The notes: generated by a model not told the origin, from the letters alone. DNA of 7,127 nt from an uncultured Alistipes sp. (GCA_947174295.1 CAMWIG010000109.1:1-7127); one strand, 5' to 3'. Counted from the stretch's first letter, positions 1 to 6,702 are shown. Numbers and translations: made by a program.

Positions 1-23
1 GAGTTAGACTCAGACTCCCGACC

Positions 24-60
24 GGCGAAAATGTTGGCGGTCCGCCTTCATTTTCTCGCC
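24..60. repeat. Hairpin-forming inverted repeat, possible two-way terminator
   Basis: The two halves are complementary. GGCG (24-27) pairs with CGCC (57-60), AAAATG (28-33) with CATTTT (49-54), and GGCGG (36-40) with CCGCC (42-46). A TT/TT mismatch and a small CT bulge interrupt the stem, giving about 15 base pairs. The A-run on one side and T-run on the other are what a bidirectional terminator would show, so it could end a gene lying left of the window. It is contiguous with the repeat at 50-113 and may be part of that element. The structure is read by eye; no folding energy was computed. Confidence 0.5.
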
Positions 61-113
61 TCGGCACAGTACGCCCCGCATTCGGCTCTGCGCTCGGCTT
101 ATCGAAAATGTTG
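50..113 (-). repeat. Intergenic repeat element, copy A (minus orientation)
   Basis: Read on the minus strand, this stretch matches the gap after the DUF4954 gene. Block 1 (complement of 92-109) matches 1896-1913 at 16 of 18 bases. Block 2, GCCGAGGC (complement of 58-65), matches 1939-1946 exactly and is followed two bases later by GAAAA in both copies. The spacing between blocks is nearly the same, 26 versus 25 bases. An 11-bp direct repeat, CGAAAATGTTG, lies at 26-36 and again at 103-113, bracketing the element and hairpin. This looks like a dispersed non-coding element of this genome. Only two diverged copies are visible here, so the family assignment is inference. Confidence 0.5.
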
Positions 114-141
114 ATAAATAGAAGAGAATTGTATATATTTG
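111..141 (+). promoter_or_regulatory. Bacteroidetes-type promoter of the DUF4954 gene
   Basis: TATATTTG at 134-141 is an exact match to the Bacteroidetes primary sigma -7 box TAnnTTTG. TTG at 111-113 lies 20 bases upstream and fits the -33 box. Transcription would start near 148-151, leaving a short leader of roughly 12-15 nt before the ATG at 163. The -33 TTG falls inside the CGAAAATGTTG repeat. I saw no other TAnnTTTG match in the intergenic gaps of this window, which suggests this promoter may also serve the genes behind DUF4954. Confidence 0.6.
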
Positions 142-162
142 TCCCCGGCAATACTCAATAGG

Positions 163-1893
163 ATGAAAGGATTCAGGAATTTAACGGCCGAAGAGACGGC
201 CCGTCTCGAAGCGACGGGCTCGACGGCGGATAACTGGAACTGCGTAACGGTCAGCGACGACTTCGCGACATCGCAAATCGCAGCGTCGCGATTCGGCGGC
301 GAGGTCCGCATCGGAAGCGGCACACGCATCATAGGCTCCACCGTGCGCAACTACGTGCTCGGCGACCGCGTGACGGTCGAGAACGTGACGGCGCTCGAAT
401 GCCGCCGACGCTCGGCCTTCGGCAACGGAACGGGCGTATCGACGATGAACGAATGCGGAGGACGTACCGTGCGTATATTCGACACCATGTCGCTGCAAAC
501 GGCCTACATATCGGCCGTCTACCGCCACCGGCCGCAGCTCATGGCCGCCATCGACCGCATGACCGACGAGCTCGTGCAGACACGCGAGGCCGACATGGGC
601 GAGGTGGGCGACGACACGCGAATCACCGGCGCGCGCTTCATCCGCGAAGTGCGCATCGGCCGCGGCGTCACCATCGACGGCACGTCGGCCCTCGAAAACG
701 GAACGATAGCCGACGGCGCCCGCACGGGCGTCGACGTCAAGGCCTACGACTTCATAATCTCCGAGGGAGCGAAAATCGACAACGGAACGATAATCGAGCG
801 CTGTTTCATCGGCGAGAGCTGCATAATGGACAAGGGCTTCTCGGCGGCCGAGTCGCTCTTCTTCGCCAACTCCCACTGCGAGAACGGTGAGGCGGCGGCC
901 ATATTCGCCGGACCGTACACGGTCTCGCACCACAAGTCGTCGCTGCTGATAGCCGGCATGTTCTCGTTCTTCAATGCGGGCAGCGGCTCCAACCAGAGCA
1001 ACCACCTCTTCAAGAGCGGCGCCGTACACCAGGCCGTACACCTGCGCGGCTGCAAGTTCAGCAGCGGCGCATACATCATGTCGCCGGCAATCGAAGCACC
1101 GTTCACCATGGTGATGGGCCACCACTCCCACCACCACGACACACGCATATTCCCCTACTCCTACCTCATCGAGAGCGACGCCCGCTCGATGCTCATGCCG
1201 GGTGCCAATCTGGCGAGCTACGGCACCGTGCGCGACATCGCCAAATGGCCGCAGCGCGACCGGCGCACGGTCTGCCGCGACGTTGTGAACTTCGAGGAGT
1301 TCAACCCCTACGTCACGGGACTCATGCTGCGCGGTCTGGACAAGCTGAACCGCTTGAAGGAGGAGTCGCCCGACGAACCGATATACACCTATAACAAGAC
1401 ATTCATAAAGACCCTGCACCTCGAACGCGGCATAAAACTCTACAACAAAGCCATCGTGGCTTCGCTCGGAGCGATGCTCGAAGGAGGCAGCGACGACCCC
1501 GCGTGCGACGGCCGCGGAGAGTGGACGGACCTGGGCGGTCAGTTCATCTCGCGGCGCGTGCTGGCCGGGATTCTCGACGACATCGAGAGCGGTCGCATCG
1601 CGACGTTCGCCGAAGCCGACCGGCGTTTCCACGACTTCGCCGACCGCTACGCCGACTACGCACGCAGCTGGGCGGCAGACGCTCTCGCGTCGATTACCGG
1701 GCACGAACTCTCCGCGGCGGAGACAGAGGAGGCCATAGAGGCCGGCCGCAACGTCCGCGCGTCGCTCAAAGAGATGACCGATGCCGACTGCCGGCGCGAC
1801 TGTTCGCTCGACATGGCCGTGGGCTACGGTCTGGGCGGCGACTCGGAGGACGATACGCGCGAAGACTACTACTCGGTGCGAGGCCTGAAATAG
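163..1893 (+). CDS. DUF4954 family protein, beta-helix (hexapeptide-repeat) protein
   Basis: A 576-residue protein that I recognise as DUF4954, a Bacteroidetes family without an assigned reaction. Two stretches look like left-handed beta-helix repeats of the [IV]G-x4 type: about residues 47-75 (around EVRIG) and 160-235 (REVRIG, then an IIxxGxxI...CFIG run). The core that made me recognise the family starts near residue 247 (IFAGPYTVSHHKSS) and includes NAGSGSNQSNH (271-281) and a histidine cluster HHSHHHD (320-326), a plausible metal or ligand site. The C-terminal 200 residues look helical. Homologues I remember are about 650 residues, so this one seems shorter, mainly in the N-terminal helix. 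No signal peptide or membrane segment is seen, so it is probably cytoplasmic. I chose the ATG at 163 because the upstream in-frame TTG at 139 lies inside the -7 box. The beta-helix suggests a sugar-nucleotide or acyltransferase-like fold, but no function can be claimed. Confidence 0.88.
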   Translation: MKGFRNLTAEETARLEATGSTADNWNCVTVSDDFATSQIAASRFGGEVRIGSGTRIIGSTVRNYVLGDRVTVENVTALECRRRSAFGNGTGVSTMNECGGRTVRIFDTMSLQTAYISAVYRHRPQLMAAIDRMTDELVQTREADMGEVGDDTRITGARFIREVRIGRGVTIDGTSALENGTIADGARTGVDVKAYDFIISEGAKIDNGTIIERCFIGESCIMDKGFSAAESLFFANSHCENGEAAAIFAGPYTVSHHKSSLLIAGMFSFFNAGSGSNQSNHLFKSGAVHQAVHLRGCKFSSGAYIMSPAIEAPFTMVMGHHSHHHDTRIFPYSYLIESDARSMLMPGANLASYGTVRDIAKWPQRDRRTVCRDVVNFEEFNPYVTGLMLRGLDKLNRLKEESPDEPIYTYNKTFIKTLHLERGIKLYNKAIVASLGAMLEGGSDDPACDGRGEWTDLGGQFISRRVLAGILDDIESGRIATFAEADRRFHDFADRYADYARSWAADALASITGHELSAAETEEAIEAGRNVRASLKEMTDADCRRDCSLDMAVGYGLGGDSEDDTREDYYSVRGLK

Positions 1894-1953
1894 CAATTTT
1901 CGACAAGCCGCGCACCGAAACCGAGACTCGCAGAGTGCGCCGAGGCTGGAAAA
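1894..1953 (+). repeat. Intergenic repeat element, copy B (plus orientation)
   Basis: This diverged copy of the element at 50-113 lies in the opposite orientation, so the two copies flank the DUF4954 gene as inverted repeats. Conserved blocks are 1896-1913 and GCCGAGGC at 1939-1946 followed by GAAAA. It also contains its own inverted repeat, GCGCAC (1910-1915) with GTGCGC (1935-1940), and a smaller ACTC/GAGT pair inside. The hairpin next to copy A is missing here. The copy fills most of the 97-nt gap before the VWA gene. I see no promoter in that gap. Confidence 0.45.
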
Positions 1954-1990
1954 CCCAATGTTGCAATACCGAATAATGAGGCAACCGACC

Positions 1991-2854
1991 ATGACACGCA
2001 AATATTCGCAATCCATAACCCGCGAACACCGCACGGCGGTGATTCTGGCCATAGACTTTTCGGGCTCGATGGCCGGAACGGTCGATTTCGAGGGCCGCAC
2101 GGTGATGAAATCGCACGCAGTGGCCGAAATCGCCAACCGCATCATATTCGAACTCATCGAACGTGCCCGCCGCGGCGAGGAGGTTCGCGATTACTACGAC
2201 ATAGCCGTCGTGGCCTACTACGACGGACACGTCGAATCGGCCATATCGAACGACGTTGAGTTCGTGCCGGTGTGCGAGCTCGCCCGCCGCAAGGTCGAAA
2301 AGAGCGTATGGAGCAGCACACACACGCTTCCCGACGGCGGCACGGCCGTGATACGCACCGTCACCGGCATGCACGTGCATCCGGCGGCAATGGGCTCTAC
2401 GCCCATGCACAGCGCCATGAGCACCGTCTGCGACCTCGTGGAGAGGTGGTGCGCCGACGAGGCCAATGCCGAGAGCTTCCCGCCCATGGTCTTCAACATC
2501 ACCGACGGCGAGTTCTCCGACTGCAACGAGACCGAGATGGACGACATAACACGCAAGATCAGGTCGCTGGGCACCGCCGACGGCAACGTGCTGCTGATGA
2601 ACGTGCATCTGTCGAAAGGCTGCGGCCCGGCCCTGATATTCCCCACATACGACGAGATTCCGCCGGCCGGGCGCAATGCAGGCCTGATGGCCCGCTGGTC
2701 GAGCCCCATGCCCGAAGCATTCGAGAAGCTCATCGGCGACTACCGTGGCGGCCGCGTGCACCCGCCATTCATCGGCATGAGCTACAACGCACCGCTCACC
2801 GAGCTGCTGAACATTCTCAACATAGGTTCGATAAGCGTCAATACCATACAATAA
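1991..2854 (+). CDS. VWA domain protein, TerY-like, with intact MIDAS
   Basis: A 287-residue protein that is almost entirely one von Willebrand factor A domain. The metal-binding MIDAS is complete: DFSGSM (D22, S24, S26), the threonine of GSTPM (T137), and the aspartate of NITDGE (D172). The STP motif and overall shape resemble TerY-type cytoplasmic VWA proteins (COG4245), which in other bacteria are encoded with a kinase and a PP2C phosphatase. No signal peptide or membrane helix is seen. The protein probably binds a partner through a divalent metal; the partner is unknown, and the kinase-like/WG protein three bases downstream is the best guess. In-frame ATGs also occur at 1958 and 1976. I chose 1991 because GAGG lies 9 nt before it, the protein then begins MTRKYSQSITREHRTA, which leads directly into the first VWA strand, and the earlier ATGs abut the repeat. 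Confidence 0.85.
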   Translation: MTRKYSQSITREHRTAVILAIDFSGSMAGTVDFEGRTVMKSHAVAEIANRIIFELIERARRGEEVRDYYDIAVVAYYDGHVESAISNDVEFVPVCELARRKVEKSVWSSTHTLPDGGTAVIRTVTGMHVHPAAMGSTPMHSAMSTVCDLVERWCADEANAESFPPMVFNITDGEFSDCNETEMDDITRKIRSLGTADGNVLLMNVHLSKGCGPALIFPTYDEIPPAGRNAGLMARWSSPMPEAFEKLIGDYRGGRVHPPFIGMSYNAPLTELLNILNIGSISVNTIQ

Positions 2855-2857
2855 GGC

Positions 2858-3874
2858 ATGATACCCACTTTCTCAGACGTCATACGTGCGCTCGCCGACT
2901 GCCGCGAATCTTTCGACCGCCTGCGCGACATACGCCCCGCCGGCGGCGAGCGCTTCTCGCGCACGTCGTTCTTCGCCGAGTTCGAAGTCGAGTGGCAGGG
3001 CTGCAAATGGCTGCTGTGCACACCCCTCGCCGAGGATGCCGTGCGACGGGTGGAGAATACGGCGCTGCGACTCGGACGCGAGCGGCTGCCGCATGTCGCG
3101 GAGTACAGAGTGTACCACTCCGAGATGAGGTTCTTCGACTCCGCAGGAGGCGAACACCGCAGCGACGTGGTCATGCAGCGTCTGCCCGACGGCACTCCGC
3201 TAAGCCGGCTAACCGACCGCCGGGGCATACGCGAGGAGCTGACCGCCATGCGCGACGAGTTCCTCGCCGCAGGATTTTCGCACAACAACCTAAAACCCGA
3301 AAATATCATAGCCACCAACATCGACGGATGCAAGGTCATACGCCCCCACTTCGCGACATTCGATGCGGCCGACGGCGACGCCCGGGCGTTCGAACTGCTC
3401 TTCGAGACGTTCCCGGCCGAAGCCGGCTGCGACATGGAGCTGCACGACTCGGCGGCAGGCGGCTACGACTGCCCCGCCTCGGAGTACGACGAGATATGGC
3501 CCGAGTACGAATCCCTGCGGCGCGTCCGACGCGGCAGCCTCTACGGCTTCATCGACGACGCAGGCCGCGAGACGATAGAGGTGCGGTTCGACCACGCCAC
3601 CGATTTCGAGGAGGGCCGTGCCATGGTCGGCGCGAACGGCCGCACGGGACTAATCGACACGACGGGAGCATATGTCATCCCGCCGCTCTTTCCCGAATTG
3701 GAGTACTCGACCGAAAACGGCATCTCGATTGCAGGTTCGGCCGAGCAGGGATGGACGGCATTCGACTACGACGGCCGGCAGCTCGACATCCGCGCGGCCT
3801 GCATAGGCGACGCACGCCGCATGGCCGCCGAACATATTGAAAACGAATTAACCAGACGAACATGGAAAAGATAA
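2858..3874 (+). CDS. Kinase-like (degenerate) N-terminus with C-terminal WG repeats
   Basis: A 338-residue protein with two parts. Residues about 20-190 read like a shrunken protein kinase. A strand-rich N-lobe (FAEFEVEWQGCKWLLC) is followed by a hinge-like VVMQRLPDGTPLSRL and then a catalytic loop GFSHNNLKPENII with H142, K146 and N149 kept. The catalytic Asp of HRD is Asn (N144), and no DFG is seen where FATFD follows, so it is probably a pseudokinase. Residues about 229-310 hold two good WG-type repeats, YGFIDDAGRETI (from 229) and TGLIDTTGAYVI (from 263), and a weaker third, GWTAFDYDGRQL (from 298). WG repeats usually mediate binding. The start lies 3 nt after the VWA stop, so the two are surely co-translated. 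The C-terminus overlaps trxB by 13 nt. WG family membership is fairly secure; the kinase relationship rests on motif reading only. Confidence 0.8.
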   Translation: MIPTFSDVIRALADCRESFDRLRDIRPAGGERFSRTSFFAEFEVEWQGCKWLLCTPLAEDAVRRVENTALRLGRERLPHVAEYRVYHSEMRFFDSAGGEHRSDVVMQRLPDGTPLSRLTDRRGIREELTAMRDEFLAAGFSHNNLKPENIIATNIDGCKVIRPHFATFDAADGDARAFELLFETFPAEAGCDMELHDSAAGGYDCPASEYDEIWPEYESLRRVRRGSLYGFIDDAGRETIEVRFDHATDFEEGRAMVGANGRTGLIDTTGAYVIPPLFPELEYSTENGISIAGSAEQGWTAFDYDGRQLDIRAACIGDARRMAAEHIENELTRRTWKR

Positions 3875-4782
3875 AACTTCTCATTATCGGCAGCGGCCCG
3901 GCGGGCTACACTGCCGCGATATACGCTTCGCGCGCCAACCTTTCGCCCGTGCTCTACGAGGGCATCGAACCGGGCGGGCAGCTCACCACGACCACCCAGA
4001 TCGAGAACTTCCCCGGTTATCCCGAGGGAGTCGACGGCCCGCAGATGATGGCCGACATACGCCGTCAGGCCGAGCGCTTCGGCGCCGACATACGCTTCGG
4101 CATAGTGACCGAAGTCGACTTTTCGCAGCGTCCGTTCCGGGTGAAGGTCGACGGCGAACACGAAATCGAAGCCGAGAGCGTCATCGTCGCCACGGGAGCA
4201 TCGGCCAAATACCTCGGCCTGCCCTCCGAGACCAAGTACCGCGGTCAGGGCGTCAGCGCCTGCGCCACGTGCGACGGCTTCTTCTACCGCAAGAAGGATG
4301 TCGCCGTCGTCGGCGGCGGCGACACGGCCTGCGAGGAGGCCACCTACCTCGCCTCGCTGTGCCGTCAGGTCTACCTCATCGTGCGCAAGCCGTTCCTGCG
4401 CGCATCGAAGGCCATGCAGGAGCGTGTGTTCGCTACGCCCAACATCAAGGTCATGTTCGAGCACAACACGGTAGAGGTTCTGGGCGACGACAGCGGAGTG
4501 ACGGGAGCGCGTCTGCGCCGCAACGACGGCGAGGAGACCACGATAGCCATCGACGGTTTCTTCCTGGCAATCGGCCACCACCCCAACACCGAACTCTTCG
4601 CCGGACAGCTCGAACTCGACGCCGAGGGTTACATCGTCACCGAACCCGGCACGTCGCGCACCTCGGTGGAGGGCGTATTCGCCGCCGGCGACGTGAAGGA
4701 CCCCTCGTACCGTCAGGCCATCACCGCCGCAGGTTCGGGCTGCATCGCCGCCCTCGACTGCGAACGCTTCCTGCTCAAATAA
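3862..4782 (+). CDS. trxB: Thioredoxin-disulfide reductase
   Basis: The NADPH-dependent flavoenzyme that reduces thioredoxin in the cytoplasm. At 306 residues it has the low-molecular-weight bacterial length. Visible elements, in order: FAD-binding GSGPAG (10-15), GGQL and ENFPG of the FAD domain, redox-active CATC (C134, C137) followed by D138, NADPH-binding GGGDTA (151-156), and the second FAD motif GVFAAGD (271-277) with the C-terminal RQAITAAGSGC run. All expected catalytic parts are present. The ATG at 3862 lies inside the end of the WG gene in another frame (13-nt overlap), so expression is likely coupled to the genes upstream. No own promoter was seen and no thioredoxin gene is adjacent. 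Confidence 0.97.
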   Translation: MEKIKLLIIGSGPAGYTAAIYASRANLSPVLYEGIEPGGQLTTTTQIENFPGYPEGVDGPQMMADIRRQAERFGADIRFGIVTEVDFSQRPFRVKVDGEHEIEAESVIVATGASAKYLGLPSETKYRGQGVSACATCDGFFYRKKDVAVVGGGDTACEEATYLASLCRQVYLIVRKPFLRASKAMQERVFATPNIKVMFEHNTVEVLGDDSGVTGARLRRNDGEETTIAIDGFFLAIGHHPNTELFAGQLELDAEGYIVTEPGTSRTSVEGVFAAGDVKDPSYRQAITAAGSGCIAALDCERFLLK

Positions 4783-4867
4783 TTCAAAATTCAGAATCAA
4801 ACGACGACGCAGCGACCGGCACGACATAAAAAAGGCGGCTACACGACTTTGCACTAATTATATCGAC

Positions 4868-4895
4868 GTCATTCCGAGCGTAGCGAAGAGTCTGA
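4868..4895 (+). repeat. Short dispersed-repeat-like sequence upstream of rnz
   Basis: The 135-nt gap between trxB and rnz contains CATTCCGAGCGTAGCGAAG (4870-4888) followed by AGTCTGA. I recall sequences of this form as common dispersed intergenic repeats in Bacteroidetes and some other phyla; the window shows only this one copy, so that rests on memory. It is distinct from copies A and B. The rest of the gap is AT-richer, with AATTCAAAATTCAGAATC just after the trxB stop and no clear terminator or TAnnTTTG promoter. Confidence 0.45.
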
Positions 4896-4917
4896 AAAAT
4901 AAATAATAAGTTCCGTT

Positions 4918-5841
4918 TTGAGCTTCTCCGTAACGATACTCGGCTCGGCGTCGGCCAAACCCACCGCGGGGCGTCACCCCTCGGCACAGGTGGTCGACGT
5001 CCACGAGCAGTACTACCTCGTCGACGCCGGCGAGGGCGTGCAGCAGCAGATGTTCCGTTACGGAATCAACCCTTTGAAGCTGCGCGCCGTCTTCATCTCG
5101 CACCTGCACGGCGACCACGTGTTCGGGCTCTTCCCGCTGCTCTCGACGCTGGGGCTCTACGGCCGCCGCACGCCGCTGCGCATCTTCGCGCCGGCGCCGT
5201 TCGGCGAGATTCTCGACTGCCACCTGCGCTACTTCGACAGCGAGCTGCCGTACAGCGTGGAGTGGACGCCGGTCGACACCACGGCGCACGCGCTGCTGTT
5301 CGAGAACCGCACGCTCGAAGTGTGGAGCATCCCCCTGCGGCACCGGGTTCCGACCGCCGGCTACCTGTTCCGCGAGAAGGAGCCGCCGCTGAATGTCGAC
5401 AAGTTCAAAATCGCACGATACGCACTCTCGATAGCGCAGATAACCGCCGCCAAGCGCGGCGAGGACATAACGCTCGACACGGGCGAGGTGCTCCCGAACG
5501 GCGAACTGACCTACACGCCCTACCGCGCACGGTCGTATGCCTACCTCTCGGACACCAACTTCTCGGCCAAGGCAGCCGGTCTATGCCGCGGAGTCGACCT
5601 GATGTACCACGAGGCGACATACGCCGCCGCCGAGCAGCGGTCGGCGCGCGAACGCGGCCACTCGACCACGCGCGACGCCGCGAAAGCCGCCCGGCAGGCC
5701 GAAGCCGGCAGGCTGATAATAGGCCACTACTCCTCGCGCTACAAGGACGAGCAGGTGCTCGTAGCCGAAGCCCGGGAACTCTTTCCCGATACCTGCGCCG
5801 CCGAGGAGGGCAAAACTTTCACGATAGAGAAACGAAGATGA
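4918..5841 (+). CDS. rnz: Ribonuclease Z (tRNA 3' endonuclease)
   Basis: A metallo-beta-lactamase-fold zinc endonuclease that removes 3' trailers from tRNA precursors. At 307 residues it has the length of the short bacterial form. Zinc ligands and catalytic residues are all visible: HLHGDH (H62, H64, D66, H67), H142 in HRVPTAGY, D212 in LSDTN, HEATY (H231), H248 in GHSTTRDAA (the usual proton-shuttle histidine) and H270 in IIGHYSSRY. The segment EKEPPLNVDK (153-162) matches the family's conserved stretch after the HRVP motif. The start is TTG: the product begins SFSVTILGSASAKPT, the expected N-terminus of the family, an in-frame TAA lies at 4900-4902, and no ATG or GTG start lies between. The stop overlaps the next gene's ATG (ATGA), giving an RNA-processing pair. 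Confidence 0.96.
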   Translation: MSFSVTILGSASAKPTAGRHPSAQVVDVHEQYYLVDAGEGVQQQMFRYGINPLKLRAVFISHLHGDHVFGLFPLLSTLGLYGRRTPLRIFAPAPFGEILDCHLRYFDSELPYSVEWTPVDTTAHALLFENRTLEVWSIPLRHRVPTAGYLFREKEPPLNVDKFKIARYALSIAQITAAKRGEDITLDTGEVLPNGELTYTPYRARSYAYLSDTNFSAKAAGLCRGVDLMYHEATYAAAEQRSARERGHSTTRDAAKAARQAEAGRLIIGHYSSRYKDEQVLVAEARELFPDTCAAEEGKTFTIEKRR

Positions 5842-6599
5842 TTACCAAAGCCGACATACAACTCGTCCGCTCGCTGGCGGACAAGCGCGCCCGCGACGAA
5901 CACTCGCTGTTCGTGGCCGAGGGCGCGAAGCTGATTTCGGAGCTCCGGGAGTCGCACCTGCGCGTAAGACGCATATTCGCACTCGACGGAGTGTTCGACT
6001 CGCCGGATATCGACATCGCGACACCCAAGGAGATGGAGCGTCTGTCGCACCTGAAAACACCCTCCAACTCGCTGGCGCTGGTCGAGATTCCGCGCTACAC
6101 GCTGCGGCCCGAGGAGCTGTGCGGCCGCCTGACTCTCGCGCTGGACGACGTGCAGAATCCCGGCAACATGGGCACCATCGTCCGTCTGGCCGACTGGTTC
6201 GGCATCGGCGACATCGTCTGCTCGCCCTCGACCGCCGACTGCTTCAACCCCAAGGTCGTGCAGGCGACCATGGGCGCGATACTCCGCGTGAGGGTCCACT
6301 ACACGGAGCTCGCACCGTGGCTCGAACGCATGCGCTCGCTCGGAGAGGAGGTCTACGGGACATTCCTCGACGGCGACGACATCTACCGCGGCGAGCTCTC
6401 GACGCACGGAGTGCTCGTCATGGGCAACGAGGGACGCGGCATACGCCCCGCCACGGAGCGTCTCGTCTCCCGCCGGCTCTTCATACCGCCCTACCCCGCC
6501 GACCGCCGCGGCTCGGAGTCGCTCAACGTCGCCGTCGCCACGGCCGTCGCATGCGCCGAATTCCGACGCAAAGCGAGCCTTTCGGAATTTCAGAATTAG
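5838..6599 (+). CDS. TrmH/SpoU-family RNA 2'-O-methyltransferase
   Basis: A 253-residue enzyme that should transfer a methyl group from S-adenosylmethionine to a ribose 2'-OH in rRNA or tRNA. Residues 1-100 form the small substrate-binding domain (FVAEGAKLISEL, typical of SpoU_sub_bind). The knotted SPOUT domain follows with its three motifs: DDVQNPGNMGTIVR (N107, N110, R116), VMGNEGRGI (194-202) and the SAM-binding IPPYP...SLNVAVATA (S228, N230). All catalytic residues expected for SpoU are present. Its exact target (for example 23S rRNA or a tRNA) cannot be read from the sequence, so no symbol is given. The start ATG at 5838 overlaps the rnz stop by 4 nt, implying translational coupling. 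An in-frame opening reaching upstream into rnz is not credible as coding sequence. Confidence 0.94.
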   Translation: MITKADIQLVRSLADKRARDEHSLFVAEGAKLISELRESHLRVRRIFALDGVFDSPDIDIATPKEMERLSHLKTPSNSLALVEIPRYTLRPEELCGRLTLALDDVQNPGNMGTIVRLADWFGIGDIVCSPSTADCFNPKVVQATMGAILRVRVHYTELAPWLERMRSLGEEVYGTFLDGDDIYRGELSTHGVLVMGNEGRGIRPATERLVSRRLFIPPYPADRRGSESLNVAVATAVACAEFRRKASLSEFQN

Positions 6600-6652
6600 A
6601 CGGGCCGCACCTTTCGGCGCAGTCACCGAGAGGATGCCATACAATACGACAC

Positions 6653-6702
6653 AAAAATATCGGACATACACGCCTTCGGTCGCGCGCATGTCCGATATTT
6701 TT
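6653..6702. terminator. Bidirectional Rho-independent terminator between convergent genes
   Basis: A perfect 15-bp inverted repeat: AAAAATATCGGACAT (6653-6667) and ATGTCCGATATTTTT (6688-6702), separated by a 20-nt loop with a C(TTCG)G core. The arms end in A5 and T5, so a U-run follows the hairpin on either strand. It lies 53 nt after the methyltransferase stop and 22 nt beyond the stop of the minus-strand gene. That is the expected position for a terminator shared by converging transcripts. Confidence 0.85.

Noticed and set aside
139..162. TTG at 139 as the DUF4954 start
   Set aside because: It lies inside the TATATTTG promoter box and upstream of the expected transcription start; ATG at 163 fits better.
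181..2157. Long minus-strand open frame of 658 residues opposite the DUF4954 gene
   Set aside because: It is the mirror of a real gene in GC-rich DNA, has no recognisable domain, and is rich in Val, Ala, Arg and His as expected of an antisense shadow.
2272..3840. Plus-strand open frame of 522 residues across the VWA and WG genes
   Set aside because: Extreme Arg/His/Pro content and no motif; it overlaps two genes with clear domains in another frame.
4783..4800. AATTCAAAATTCAGAATC after trxB as a terminator
   Set aside because: No GC stem and no clear hairpin; similar AT-rich spacer text also appears at the end of the methyltransferase gene.
3766..4854. Minus-strand open frame of 362 residues opposite trxB
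   Set aside because: Antisense of a certain trxB, with no domain of its own.
5262..5837. Extended N-terminus for the methyltransferase, reaching into rnz
   Set aside because: The added residues are an out-of-frame reading of rnz; the SpoU family begins at the ATG at 5838.
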